NCBI GenBank assembly: GCA_019246455.1
Contig: JAFAQJ010000106.1
Span: forward strand, 1-7,268
Length of the DNA: 7,268 nt
From: Pseudolabrys sp.
GTDB lineage: Bacteria; Pseudomonadota; Alphaproteobacteria; Rhizobiales; Xanthobacteraceae
Direction of reading: 5' to 3'
The stretch's first letter is position 1, and every line of letters starts with the position of its first letter. The notes under the pieces were generated by a model. The model saw only the letters and a program-made list of their open reading frames with translations, searched no databases and was not told the DNA's origin. Below, one piece after another: positions 1 to 6,786 of the stretch. Position numbers and translations under genes: made by a program.

Positions 1-1053
1 CTGAGCGGCGATGACCGCGGTCGCTGGAACTATCGCACCTGCAATCAGTCGGTCGCGCACCGCCGGATCGAAGTCGTTGGCACGGGCGCGCAAACGATCA
101 AGATGCAGCGCCGCGCCTTCGGTCGCGGTGATGACATAGGCCGCGGCGCGGGCATGCGCCGCTTCCGGAATTTCGACTTCGCGCGAAATACGCAAGGCCC
201 TGGCCACGGATTCGACCGCCACGATCGCCTCGGGAAACGCGCCTTTTTTGAAGTAGTCGCCCGCGACGGCAATTTTCAAGCCCTTGGCACCCTTGCCGAG
301 CGTGCGCAGCGTCGGCTCGGCCTTTCGATTCACGCAGCCCGCATCGTCGCGGTCGTAACCTTGCATCGTGTCGTAGGACAGAGCCAGGTCCGTGGCGCTG
401 CGCGCGAACGGCCCAAGATGGTCGAACTCGGCGACGAATGGAAAGGTGCGATTGCGCGGCAGACGTCCGTAGGTTGGCTTGAGCCCGAAGATTCCGCACA
501 GCGACGACGGCACGCGGATCGAGCCGTTGGTATCGGAGCCGAGCGCGAGCGGCACGAGACCACCCGCGACTGCTCCACCCGAACCGCCAGACGAACCACC
601 GGTCATGCGCGTCGTGTCGTGCGGATTGCGCGAGGCACCGTCGTGGACATTCTCTCCGGTGAAATCATAGGCGTATTCGCCCATGTTCAGTGCACCGACG
701 CAGATGGCGCCGGCGGCCTGCAATCGCTCGATCAACGGCGAGTCCTGTGCCGCCACCTCACGCTCGCGATTGATCTTGGAGCCGGCGATTGTCGCAAGAC
801 CGGCAACGTCGAACAGGTTCTTGACCGCGAACGGCACGCCGGCGAGAGGCCCCTTTTTGCGTGTGGCGTCGACCACCTTGGCCTGTTTGCGCGCGCGCTC
901 GGCCGTAACCGCGGTGAACGCGTTCAGCGTCTTGTCGCGGCTCTCGATGCGTGCCAGCGCCGCCTCGACGACGTCGCGCGCCCTCATTCTCCCGCGCGCT
1001 ACGGCGCGCGCGATCTCAGATACCGTCGCCCAGGATGTGTCGAGCGCGGCCAT
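1..1053 (-). CDS. AtzE/HpxY-like amidase-signature hydrolase (C-terminus beyond window)
   Basis: This is a cytoplasmic amidase-signature hydrolase, seen as 351 residues and open at the left edge; the family is usually about 460 residues, so roughly 110 are missing. The Ser-cisSer-Lys triad is complete: Lys78 in PFAVKNLFD, cis-Ser154 in TGGSSGGSGG, and nucleophile Ser178 in GSDTNGSIRVPSS. The 24-residue spacing between the two serines is standard. The DTNGSIRVPSS version, with Asn where most amidases have Gly, and blocks such as GLKPTYGR and EGAALHLDRLR place it with AtzE rather than GatA. Characterised relatives hydrolyse 1-carboxybiuret (AtzE) or act on oxalurate (HpxY). The ATG at 1053 follows the stop of the AtzG-like gene by 1 nt and has only a weak GAG upstream, suggesting coupled translation. 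The family is secure; the substrate is not known. Confidence 0.93.
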   Translation of the reverse strand, partial: MAALDTSWATVSEIARAVARGRMRARDVVEAALARIESRDKTLNAFTAVTAERARKQAKVVDATRKKGPLAGVPFAVKNLFDVAGLATIAGSKINREREVAAQDSPLIERLQAAGAICVGALNMGEYAYDFTGENVHDGASRNPHDTTRMTGGSSGGSGGAVAGGLVPLALGSDTNGSIRVPSSLCGIFGLKPTYGRLPRNRTFPFVAEFDHLGPFARSATDLALSYDTMQGYDRDDAGCVNRKAEPTLRTLGKGAKGLKIAVAGDYFKKGAFPEAIVAVESVARALRISREVEIPEAAHARAAAYVITATEGAALHLDRLRARANDFDPAVRDRLIAGAIVPATAVIAAQ

Positions 1054-1054
1054 A

Positions 1055-1240
1055 TCAGGCTCGGAAAATGGGGGCTGGCTCCGCCTCGTCCGGTAGCGGG
1101 AAGTCTTGTACCGCCTTGGCGTGCGCGAGCGTAATCTTGAGGTTGGTGCGGATCGACCCCTTCCACGCCGGGTCGAGCGGCAAGTCCAGCGCCTTCGCCG
1201 CGCTGCCGATCATTTTGTCGAGGTCGTCGTCGGTTGGCAT
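1055..1240 (-). CDS. AtzG/HpxX-like small subunit (DUF4089 family)
   Basis: This 61-residue acidic protein has a helical N-terminal part, a conserved middle (about residues 25-45, including RTNLKITLAHA) and the tail FPLPDEAEPAPIFRA. The tail ending in DEAEPAP-x-FRA is the mark of the DUF4089/AtzG family. Known AtzG is a GatC-like partner that binds and stabilises the amidase AtzE, and its gene lies directly before the amidase gene, as it does here with 1 nt between. The TGA stop of the ATPase gene overlaps the start in GTGATG: translation could begin at ATG 1240 (61 residues, used here) or at GTG 1243 (62 residues, 4-nt overlap). No Shine-Dalgarno sequence is visible, so it probably depends on ribosomes finishing the ATPase gene. 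It is too small to have catalytic function of its own. Confidence 0.88.
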   Translation of the reverse strand: MPTDDDLDKMIGSAAKALDLPLDPAWKGSIRTNLKITLAHAKAVQDFPLPDEAEPAPIFRA

Positions 1241-2937
1241 CACGCCGGAGGATGCGGGATTGCGGCCAGAAGGTCACGCGTATATTGAGCCTGCGGTTCG
1301 AACAGCACCTGCTCGGTCGGCCCCTGCTCAACGATCTGACCGGTCTTCATAACGATAACGCGGTCGCACAACAGCCGCACTACATTGAGGTCGTGTGACA
1401 CGAACAGATAGCTCATGCCGAGCGAGTCTTTCAGGTCTTGCAGCAGATTGAGCACCACGGCCTGCACCGATACGTCAAGCGCGGCGGTCGGCTCATCGAG
1501 GACGATGAGGTCTGGCTTGAGCGCAATGGAACGAGCAATGCCGACGCGCGCTTTCTGCCCGCCAGACAATTGATGTGGGAAGCGATCGAGCAGATCGGTC
1601 GGTAATCCGACTTGCTGCGCCAGTTCTTCGCAACGCCCGCGGATCGCGGCTGCGCCCTTGATGCCGCCCATGCGGAGCAGCGGATCCGCGATCGCCCGCG
1701 CCGCCGTGTAGCGCGGATTGAGGCTGTCGGTCGGATCCTGGAATACCATCTGGATGCGTCGGCGGAACGGAGTATGCGCGAACTCGCGCGGCGCGATGTC
1801 GCCGATATCCTCGCCATCGAACATGATGGCGCCCTCACTCTTGTCGATCAGCCGCATCACCATCATCGAAGTCGTCGACTTGCCGCAACCCGACTCGCCG
1901 ACGAGACCGACACTCTCGCCGCGATTGATCTTGAAACTGATGCCATCGACGGCACGGAAGTTTTCGGGCTGTGGTGCAGGCTTGGGTCCCAACAGCCTGC
2001 TCAATGACGCTTGCAAACCCTTGCGGGGAAATTCCTTCACCAGCTTGGTGACTTCGAGCAACGGCTTTTGCTCGCGCGGGACCATCTGGATCTTCTGCGG
2101 CACCGGCGGCGCTTCGCCTTCCGGCAACAGGCCGCGTAAGGTCGATCCAGGCCTTGGCGTCGCCTGCATCAGCTTCCTGGTGTAGGCGTGCGATGGCTTC
2201 TTGAAGATCTTCGTCGAGGTCGCGCTCTCGATCACCCGACCCTTCTCCATCACGACGATGTTGTCGCAGTAGGTCGCTGCCAGGCCAAGATCGTGGGTAA
2301 TCAGGATCGTCGACAGGCCGCGCTCGCGCGTAAGCTCGGTCACCAGGTCCATCACCGCTTTTTGCGTCGTGACGTCGAGGCCTGTGGTCGGTGCATCTGC
2401 GATCAACAGTTGCGGCCGGCAAGCGAGCGCCAGTGCGATGACGACGCGCTGGCACATGCCGCCGGACAGCTCAAACGGATAGGCGTGATAGCGCTCGCGC
2501 GATCGAGCGATCTTGACATGATCGAGCATCTCTATCGCTTTGTTTGTCAGTTGCGCACTATCGGCTTGCGCATGCTGCTTCAACACGTCCTCGATCTGAT
2601 GACCGACTTTGCGGATTGGGTTGAGCGCCAGCCGTGGGCTCTGGAATATCATCGACATTTCGCGGCCGCGCATGGTGCGGACCTGCTCCTCCGGCGCGGC
2701 GCGCAGATCGATGCCACTGAACGTCACGCTCCCTTCGGCTATGCTACCGGCGCGATCGAGAATGCGCATGACGGCATAGGACGTGACCGATTTGCCGGAG
2801 CCGGATTCGCCGACAATACCGAGCGTCTCGCCCTTGCCGATCGAGATATTGACATGTTGCACCGCCTTTACGATGCCGCGCCGCGTATGGAATTCGACGG
2901 TCAAATCCTTGATGTCGAGCAGCGCGACGGCAACCAT
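1240..2937 (-). CDS. Fused two-domain ABC transporter ATPase (Opp/Dpp/Gsi type), first domain lacking Walker B Glu
   Basis: This 565-residue protein carries both nucleotide-binding domains of a peptide/nickel-type importer, as in GsiA. Domain 1 has Walker A GESGSGKS (43-50), Q-loop Gln99, signature LSGGMCQRV (157-165), Walker B LLIADAPTTGLDV (178-189) and H-loop His215. Domain 2 has Walker A GESGCGKS (347-354), Q-loop Gln400, signature LSGGQKARV (457-465), Walker B LIVLDEPTAALDV (477-489) and His515. Each domain ends in the oligopeptide-type extension (HAYTRKLM; QYTRDLL). Domain 1 has Ala182 (codon GCA) where the catalytic Glu normally stands, while domain 2 keeps Glu482. The frame is open further upstream, but that stretch lies inside the permease gene. 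A GGAGG at 2943-2947 sits 5 nt before ATG 2937 and only 2 nt before ATG 2940, so I prefer 2937. It powers the two permeases encoded just upstream. Confidence 0.95.
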   Translation of the reverse strand: MVAVALLDIKDLTVEFHTRRGIVKAVQHVNISIGKGETLGIVGESGSGKSVTSYAVMRILDRAGSIAEGSVTFSGIDLRAAPEEQVRTMRGREMSMIFQSPRLALNPIRKVGHQIEDVLKQHAQADSAQLTNKAIEMLDHVKIARSRERYHAYPFELSGGMCQRVVIALALACRPQLLIADAPTTGLDVTTQKAVMDLVTELTRERGLSTILITHDLGLAATYCDNIVVMEKGRVIESATSTKIFKKPSHAYTRKLMQATPRPGSTLRGLLPEGEAPPVPQKIQMVPREQKPLLEVTKLVKEFPRKGLQASLSRLLGPKPAPQPENFRAVDGISFKINRGESVGLVGESGCGKSTTSMMVMRLIDKSEGAIMFDGEDIGDIAPREFAHTPFRRRIQMVFQDPTDSLNPRYTAARAIADPLLRMGGIKGAAAIRGRCEELAQQVGLPTDLLDRFPHQLSGGQKARVGIARSIALKPDLIVLDEPTAALDVSVQAVVLNLLQDLKDSLGMSYLFVSHDLNVVRLLCDRVIVMKTGQIVEQGPTEQVLFEPQAQYTRDLLAAIPHPPA

Positions 2938-3890
2938 CATGTCCTCCGCTGCGGGTCGAAAATGTCGCGCAGTCCGTCGCCGAGCAAATTGAAGCAGAAC
3001 ACCGCGACCATCAGGGCGAGACCGGGGAAGAACGCGATCCACCATTCACCCGACACCATGAAGGCGGCACCTTCGGCGACCATGATCCCCCACTCGGCGG
3101 TCGGCGGCCGCACGCCGAGCCCGATGAACGACAGGCCCGCTGCGTTGAGGATGGCGTAGCCCATCGTCAGAGACATCTGCACGATCATAATCGGCATGAT
3201 GTTCGGCAGAATCTGGCCCAATAGGATGCGGAATTCGCCGTTGCCCGAAAGCCGCGCCGCCTGCACAAATCCGGCCTCTCGCCGCACATTGGCTTCCGAC
3301 CGCGCGATGCGAGCATAGAGCGGGAAGTTGACGATCGCGGTCGCGATCACGATATTCTGCACCGTATTGCCGAGCGCGGCGACAATCCCCATTGCCAGCA
3401 CGAACAGCGGAAACGCCATGATGGTATCGGCGAGACGCCCGACGATGCGGTCGGTCCAACCGCCGAAAAAGCCCGCGGCTACGCCGGCTAGCCCGCCCAT
3501 CAGAAACACTAACGCCACCGAAGAAACCGCGATGACGAAATCGAGTCGCGTGGCCACGATCACCCGGCTAAATACATCACGGCCGATTTGATCGGTGCCG
3601 AACCAATGGTGCCATGACGGCGGCTTGAGTGCCGCGGTCGTTTCGCTGGCCAAGGGATCGTGCGGTACCAGCAAGGGACCGATCAAGGCACACAGAACAA
3701 TCAGCGCAAACAAGGCGAAGGCAAAGCCGGTCACCGGGTTCTCGGCGATCACGTAACGAGCGTGGTTGATCGTAGCCGCCAGCCCTGATGGTTGCTTGGC
3801 CTCGGCCGAGGCCGCCTTCGCAACGGCAGCGGCCGCCGTCGCCGTTACTGCACGTTTCCCCGACGTGAGCTTGCGAACCGCCGTCATCAT
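2937..3890 (-). CDS. DppC-type ABC transporter permease
   Basis: This is the second inner-membrane subunit of the importer (317 residues). After an unusual Ala/Lys-rich cytoplasmic N-terminus (about residues 1-45) comes the first membrane segment (about 54-76), then the family motif FGTDQIGRDVFSR (97-109) that opens the permease domain. About five more hydrophobic segments follow. The EAA loop, which docks onto the ATPase, runs from Glu205 to about Pro229 (EAGFVQAARLSGNGEF, then ILPN). The end, LLGDGLRDIFDPQRRT, is typical of DppC/OppC/GsiD proteins. ATG 3890 overlaps the TGA of the upstream permease by 4 nt in ATGATG; ATG 3887 is an alternative, and the ribosome site is weak. The TGA stop overlaps the start of the ATPase gene in the same way. 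Substrate cannot be told from a permease of this family. Confidence 0.95.
   Translation of the reverse strand: MMTAVRKLTSGKRAVTATAAAAVAKAASAEAKQPSGLAATINHARYVIAENPVTGFAFALFALIVLCALIGPLLVPHDPLASETTAALKPPSWHHWFGTDQIGRDVFSRVIVATRLDFVIAVSSVALVFLMGGLAGVAAGFFGGWTDRIVGRLADTIMAFPLFVLAMGIVAALGNTVQNIVIATAIVNFPLYARIARSEANVRREAGFVQAARLSGNGEFRILLGQILPNIMPIMIVQMSLTMGYAILNAAGLSFIGLGVRPPTAEWGIMVAEGAAFMVSGEWWIAFFPGLALMVAVFCFNLLGDGLRDIFDPQRRT
2943..2947 (-). promoter_or_regulatory. Shine-Dalgarno of the fused ATPase gene
   Basis: On the minus strand GGAGG lies inside the last codons of the DppC-type permease. Two ATG codons follow in tandem (2940 and 2937). The spacing to the second, 5 nt, is near the usual range, while the first is only 2 nt away. 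This supports ATG 2937 as the main start. Confidence 0.65.
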
Positions 3891-4900
3891 GCGTCGATCC
3901 GCACGCGAGGGTCGACAACGCCGTAGAGGAGGTCGATGATCAGGTTGAGGATGACGTACATCACCGCCATCGTCAGCACGAAGCCCTGCACCGGCGCGAA
4001 GTCAGACGCGATCAGCGCTTCGACGGCATAAGAGCCGATGCCGGGCCAGGCGAAAACCTTTTCGACCAACACGTTGGCTCCGAGTAGGAACGAGAACACC
4101 ATACCGAGGGTCGTAATGACCGGCAGCATGGCGTTGCGGAAGGCGTATGTGATGACAACGGTGTAGCGGGTCAGCCCGCTGGCGCGGGCAGTGCGCACGA
4201 AATCGGACGCCAGCACCGAGAGCATCGAGGCGCGCGTCATGCGCGCGATCGGCGCCAGCGAGAAGATCGCCAGCGTCAGTGCAGGAAGAACGAGTTGCGC
4301 AAGCGCCGCACGAAATAGGTCGAATTTCCCGGCAAGCAAACTATCAATCAAATAGAAGCCGGTGACAGTTCGCGGCGCGCTGAAGAAAACGTCGAGCCGG
4401 CCGAGGGGGGCGGGCGCCCAGCCGAGCAAATAATAGAACACGTAAACCAGAATCAGCCCGGTAAAGAAGACCGGCAGCGACACCCCCGCTGTGGTGACGA
4501 TGCGGCAGACGTGGTCGACGATCGAACCGGGTTTGGTCGCGGCAAGGATGCCAAGCGGGATGGCGATCGACATCGAAAGGATAAGGCCCAAAAGGGTGAG
4601 CTCGGCGGAAGCCGGAAGACGGCTTCGCAGTTCCGCCAGCACCGGCTGACCCGTCGTCAGTGAGTTGCCCAGATCGCCATGCGCGAGATCGTTGACGTAG
4701 CGCACGAACTGCACCGGCAGCGGTTTGTCGAGGCCAAGCTGAGCCCGGACCTGCTCGATGGCCTGCTTGGTCGCAGCGGGACCCGCAAAGTAGGCCGCAG
4801 GATCACCAGGCAGAGCGCGCGTTAGTAGGAAGGTGACCACCACCACGCCGATCAGGGTCGGCACGGCGAGCAGCAATCGCTTAAGGATCACCGACAACAT
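3887..4900 (-). CDS. DppB-type ABC transporter permease
   Basis: This is the first inner-membrane subunit of the importer (337 residues, the normal DppB/OppB length). It opens with the typical short cytoplasmic start and first membrane segment (MLSVILKRLLLAVPTLIGVV), followed by RALPGDPA (28-35), a periplasmic helix region with LGLDKPLPVQF (55-65), and GDLGNSLTTGQPV (75-87), all family hallmarks. About five more membrane segments lie between 100 and 328. The EAA-like loop runs from about Asp233 (DFVRTARASGL) to LPV near residue 261. The end is LLYGVVDPRVRIDA. ATG 4900 lies 23 nt after the stop of the binding-protein gene, with a G-run (GGGG) about 10 nt ahead as a modest ribosome site. The gene overlaps the DppC-type gene by 4 nt. 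It forms a heterodimer channel with that permease. Confidence 0.95.
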   Translation of the reverse strand: MLSVILKRLLLAVPTLIGVVVVTFLLTRALPGDPAAYFAGPAATKQAIEQVRAQLGLDKPLPVQFVRYVNDLAHGDLGNSLTTGQPVLAELRSRLPASAELTLLGLILSMSIAIPLGILAATKPGSIVDHVCRIVTTAGVSLPVFFTGLILVYVFYYLLGWAPAPLGRLDVFFSAPRTVTGFYLIDSLLAGKFDLFRAALAQLVLPALTLAIFSLAPIARMTRASMLSVLASDFVRTARASGLTRYTVVITYAFRNAMLPVITTLGMVFSFLLGANVLVEKVFAWPGIGSYAVEALIASDFAPVQGFVLTMAVMYVILNLIIDLLYGVVDPRVRIDA

Positions 4901-4923
4901 GACACGTACCCCGGCGATTCACC

Positions 4924-6543
4924 TCATGCTTTGGAGAACGTGCGGTAGTCGAGCCGTCGGTGAAACCAATAAGCGTAGCCCGACACATTCTTTTGCATCG
5001 CAACGTTGGAGTACGGCTGGTAGAGGGGAATGCGCGGCAGATCAGCAAATGCAAGATCAACGAAGCCTTTGACGTCCTTCTCGTAGGAAGCTTGATCGCC
5101 CGTCGCGGCAGCGGTCACCGCGCCGTCGATCAGCGCGTCCATATCCTTCGACTGGTAGCTCATCGTGTTGAAGATCGAATTGTTACCGTGGTAGCACCAG
5201 ATGAAGAAATACTCGGGATAATCGAGCCAGCCCGAGAACACGTTGAGATAAAGCGGCAGCACCTTCTTGTTGAGTTCCGTGCGGAAATTTGCGCCTGGAA
5301 TTTTGTTGATTGTGGTGCGGATGCCGATCTGGCCGAGACTTTCCTGGATCAGAACGGCCATCGGCTCGTTGACGGTGGCAAAGCCAAGGTCGAACGACAG
5401 TGTCGTGTCGAAGCCGTTCGCGTACCCGGCCTCTACCATTAGCGCCTTCGCCTTCTCGATGTCGGCATTGTAGCCGTGCGGCTGCGGCCACACCGCCTCC
5501 TCGGCGGTGTTGTTCTTGTCACCGAACATCGGTTTACCAAGTCCGAACAGTACCGCATCCATGATCTTCTGGTAGGGGACGGCATAGGCGACGGCTTGCC
5601 GAACCTTGGGATTATCGAACGGCGGATTCTTCACGTTCATCCCGAGATACTGGATGCCGTTCGAGAACGGCGTCGAGATGATGTTGAGCTTGCCCGCGTC
5701 CTTGAGCTCGACGAAATCCTTGTTGGGCAATTCGTAGGAGATGTCGGCGTCGCCACGCTCGAGCAGCGCGCGGCGGTTGCCGGCCGACGGCACCATGCGC
5801 CAGATCACGCGCTTGATCTTCGGCAGCTCGCCACCTTTCCAGTCGTCGTTACGCTCGAGTACGACCTCGGAGCCTGCGGTCCAGCTCGTCACCTTGAAGG
5901 CGCCGCTGCCAACCGTATTGAGCTTGGTGTATTCAAGACCCCATGGATCTTTCTCGGTGACGTTCTTCTTGACGAGTTCGGAGTTGTAGATCGCCGGGAC
6001 AACGACCGCGAGATCGGGGATGGTCAGGCGGTCCTTCTTGAGAAAGTCGATGCGGATGGTGTTGTCGTCGACAACGACAAACTGTTCGGCCTTGGTGAGC
6101 GACCCGGCACGCATCTGGAAGGTTGGAAAGCCGCCGACGGTGACCGCACGGTCGAGCGACCATTTGACGTCTTTCGCCGTGACCGGCGTGCCATCCTGAA
6201 AGGTCGCGTTCTTTTTCAGTTTGAAGGTGACGGACATGTCGCCGACATTCATGTCGTCGGCGAGTTCCATCTTGAATTTGTTCTTGTCGTAATACGGCTG
6301 TCCGCTGGGACCGGTCTTCATCTCGTGGCTGATGAGACGGTCATACGTGTTCCAGGACACTTCGTAGCCGGGCACGTTGGTGCCGACGCCATGAATGTCG
6401 AGATTGTTGGGGCCGCTTTCGGAAACGATGAGCAGCGTCTCATTGCGCGCCTGCGCTTTCGCCGGCGAGAACACCGCCGGCATCGAGATGGCTGCCGACG
6501 CGACGGCGGCGGATGACGATTTTAGGAAGTCGCGACGCTTCAT
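4924..6543 (-). CDS. Tat-exported family-5 extracellular solute-binding protein (DppA-like)
   Basis: This 539-residue periplasmic receptor delivers substrate to the importer encoded downstream. It starts with a twin-arginine signal peptide: MKRRDFLKSS (Arg3-Arg4, consensus RRxFLK), an Ala-rich hydrophobic stretch to about residue 25, and a likely cut after Ala30 (SPAKA/QA). There is no lipobox Cys, so it should be soluble. The mature part has family-5 features: AKDVKWSLDRA, GSGAFKVTSW followed by LERNDDWKGG, and NPPFDNPKVRQAVAYAV. An in-frame ATG lies 28 codons further upstream (6627), but it precedes the sigma-54 promoter and would bury the Tat signal, so ATG 6543 is chosen. A GGGGG run 5 nt ahead may serve as ribosome site. 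Family-5 proteins bind peptides, nickel, opines, amides and other small compounds; specificity cannot be read here. Confidence 0.95.
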   Translation of the reverse strand: MKRRDFLKSSSAAVASAAISMPAVFSPAKAQARNETLLIVSESGPNNLDIHGVGTNVPGYEVSWNTYDRLISHEMKTGPSGQPYYDKNKFKMELADDMNVGDMSVTFKLKKNATFQDGTPVTAKDVKWSLDRAVTVGGFPTFQMRAGSLTKAEQFVVVDDNTIRIDFLKKDRLTIPDLAVVVPAIYNSELVKKNVTEKDPWGLEYTKLNTVGSGAFKVTSWTAGSEVVLERNDDWKGGELPKIKRVIWRMVPSAGNRRALLERGDADISYELPNKDFVELKDAGKLNIISTPFSNGIQYLGMNVKNPPFDNPKVRQAVAYAVPYQKIMDAVLFGLGKPMFGDKNNTAEEAVWPQPHGYNADIEKAKALMVEAGYANGFDTTLSFDLGFATVNEPMAVLIQESLGQIGIRTTINKIPGANFRTELNKKVLPLYLNVFSGWLDYPEYFFIWCYHGNNSIFNTMSYQSKDMDALIDGAVTAAATGDQASYEKDVKGFVDLAFADLPRIPLYQPYSNVAMQKNVSGYAYWFHRRLDYRTFSKA

Positions 6544-6580
6544 TGACGCCCCCGTGCAAAGTTGTTCTGGGGCCACCTCC

Positions 6581-6596
6581 GCAAGCGTCGTGCCAA
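6581..6596 (-). promoter_or_regulatory. Sigma-54 (RpoN) promoter of the transporter-amidase operon
   Basis: The minus strand reads TTGGCACGACGCTTGC. Against the established consensus YTGGCACG-N4-TTGCW, every specified base matches except the last (G instead of A/T). The -24 GG and -12 GC are correctly spaced. Transcription should begin near 6569, leaving a leader of about 26 nt before ATG 6543. This also excludes the upstream in-frame ATG as a start. Sigma-54 promoters need an activator such as NtrC; no clear NtrC site was found, but palindromes lie upstream. Confidence 0.82.
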
Positions 6597-6615
6597 GGCA
6601 GGAAGTCGTGGCAAG

Positions 6616-6630
6616 CTTTTGATTCAAAAG
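6616..6630. promoter_or_regulatory. Perfect 7-bp inverted repeat upstream of the sigma-54 promoter
   Basis: CTTTTGATTCAAAAG is a perfect palindrome with 7-bp arms and one central base, about 20 bp upstream of the -24 element (roughly -48 to -62 from the predicted start). It could be a binding site for a dimeric regulator. The assignment rests only on symmetry and position. Confidence 0.35.
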
Positions 6631-6653
6631 GCCTTTCGTCGCCTGTAATCCGG

Positions 6654-6667
6654 CGGATGGTCATCCG
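6654..6667. promoter_or_regulatory. Perfect 6-bp inverted repeat, possible enhancer site
   Basis: CGGATGGTCATCCG has 6-bp arms and a 2-nt centre, centred about 91 bp upstream of the predicted sigma-54 start. This is a usual distance for an activator site. It does not match the NtrC consensus (TGCACC-N5-GGTGCA). Confidence 0.35.
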
Positions 6668-6689
6668 TGCGCAGCTTTTGGAAGCGGCT

Positions 6690-6704
6690 GCCTAATTGTT
6701 AGGC
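6690..6704. promoter_or_regulatory. Perfect 6-bp inverted repeat, possible enhancer site
   Basis: GCCTAATTGTTAGGC has 6-bp arms around a 3-nt centre, in a locally AT-rich patch, centred about 128 bp upstream of the predicted transcription start. Its location fits a sigma-54 activator site, but no known regulator consensus was recognised. Confidence 0.38.
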
Positions 6705-6786
6705 GCACGTCGAATCGCTGACCTACCGTGCTGTGCGAGTCTAATTTTCAGCTCCCCCGACCGCTCGGCCGTCATCGAAGAGAACC

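Noticed and set aside
103..1134. A 343-codon open frame on the plus strand across the amidase gene
   Set aside because: It is antisense to a clear amidase with a full catalytic triad; its product is Arg-rich with no recognisable domain, as expected from a GC-rich shadow frame.
2941..3045. Upstream extension of the ATPase frame by 35-36 codons
   Set aside because: It lies wholly inside the permease gene and is Arg-rich and unlike the family; a Shine-Dalgarno and tandem ATG codons mark the real start.
2188..3159. A 323-codon open frame on the plus strand across the ATPase gene and the start of the permease region
   Set aside because: It spans a real gene junction on the other strand and encodes no recognisable domain.
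5476..6516. A 346-codon open frame on the plus strand across the binding-protein gene
   Set aside because: Antisense to a well-supported family-5 binding protein, no recognisable motif; a mirror of high third-position GC.
6544..6627. 28-codon upstream extension of the binding protein
   Set aside because: It would start ahead of the sigma-54 promoter and place the Tat motif internally.
6745..6775. Possible terminator hairpin (CGACCGCTCGGCCG) after the cyanase remnant
   Set aside because: The stem is only 5 bp with a wobble pair, and no U-run follows on the minus strand.
6544..6786. NtrC binding site
   Set aside because: No pair of TGCACC/GGTGCA half-sites at the right spacing was found; GCAC and GTGC occurrences are too far apart.
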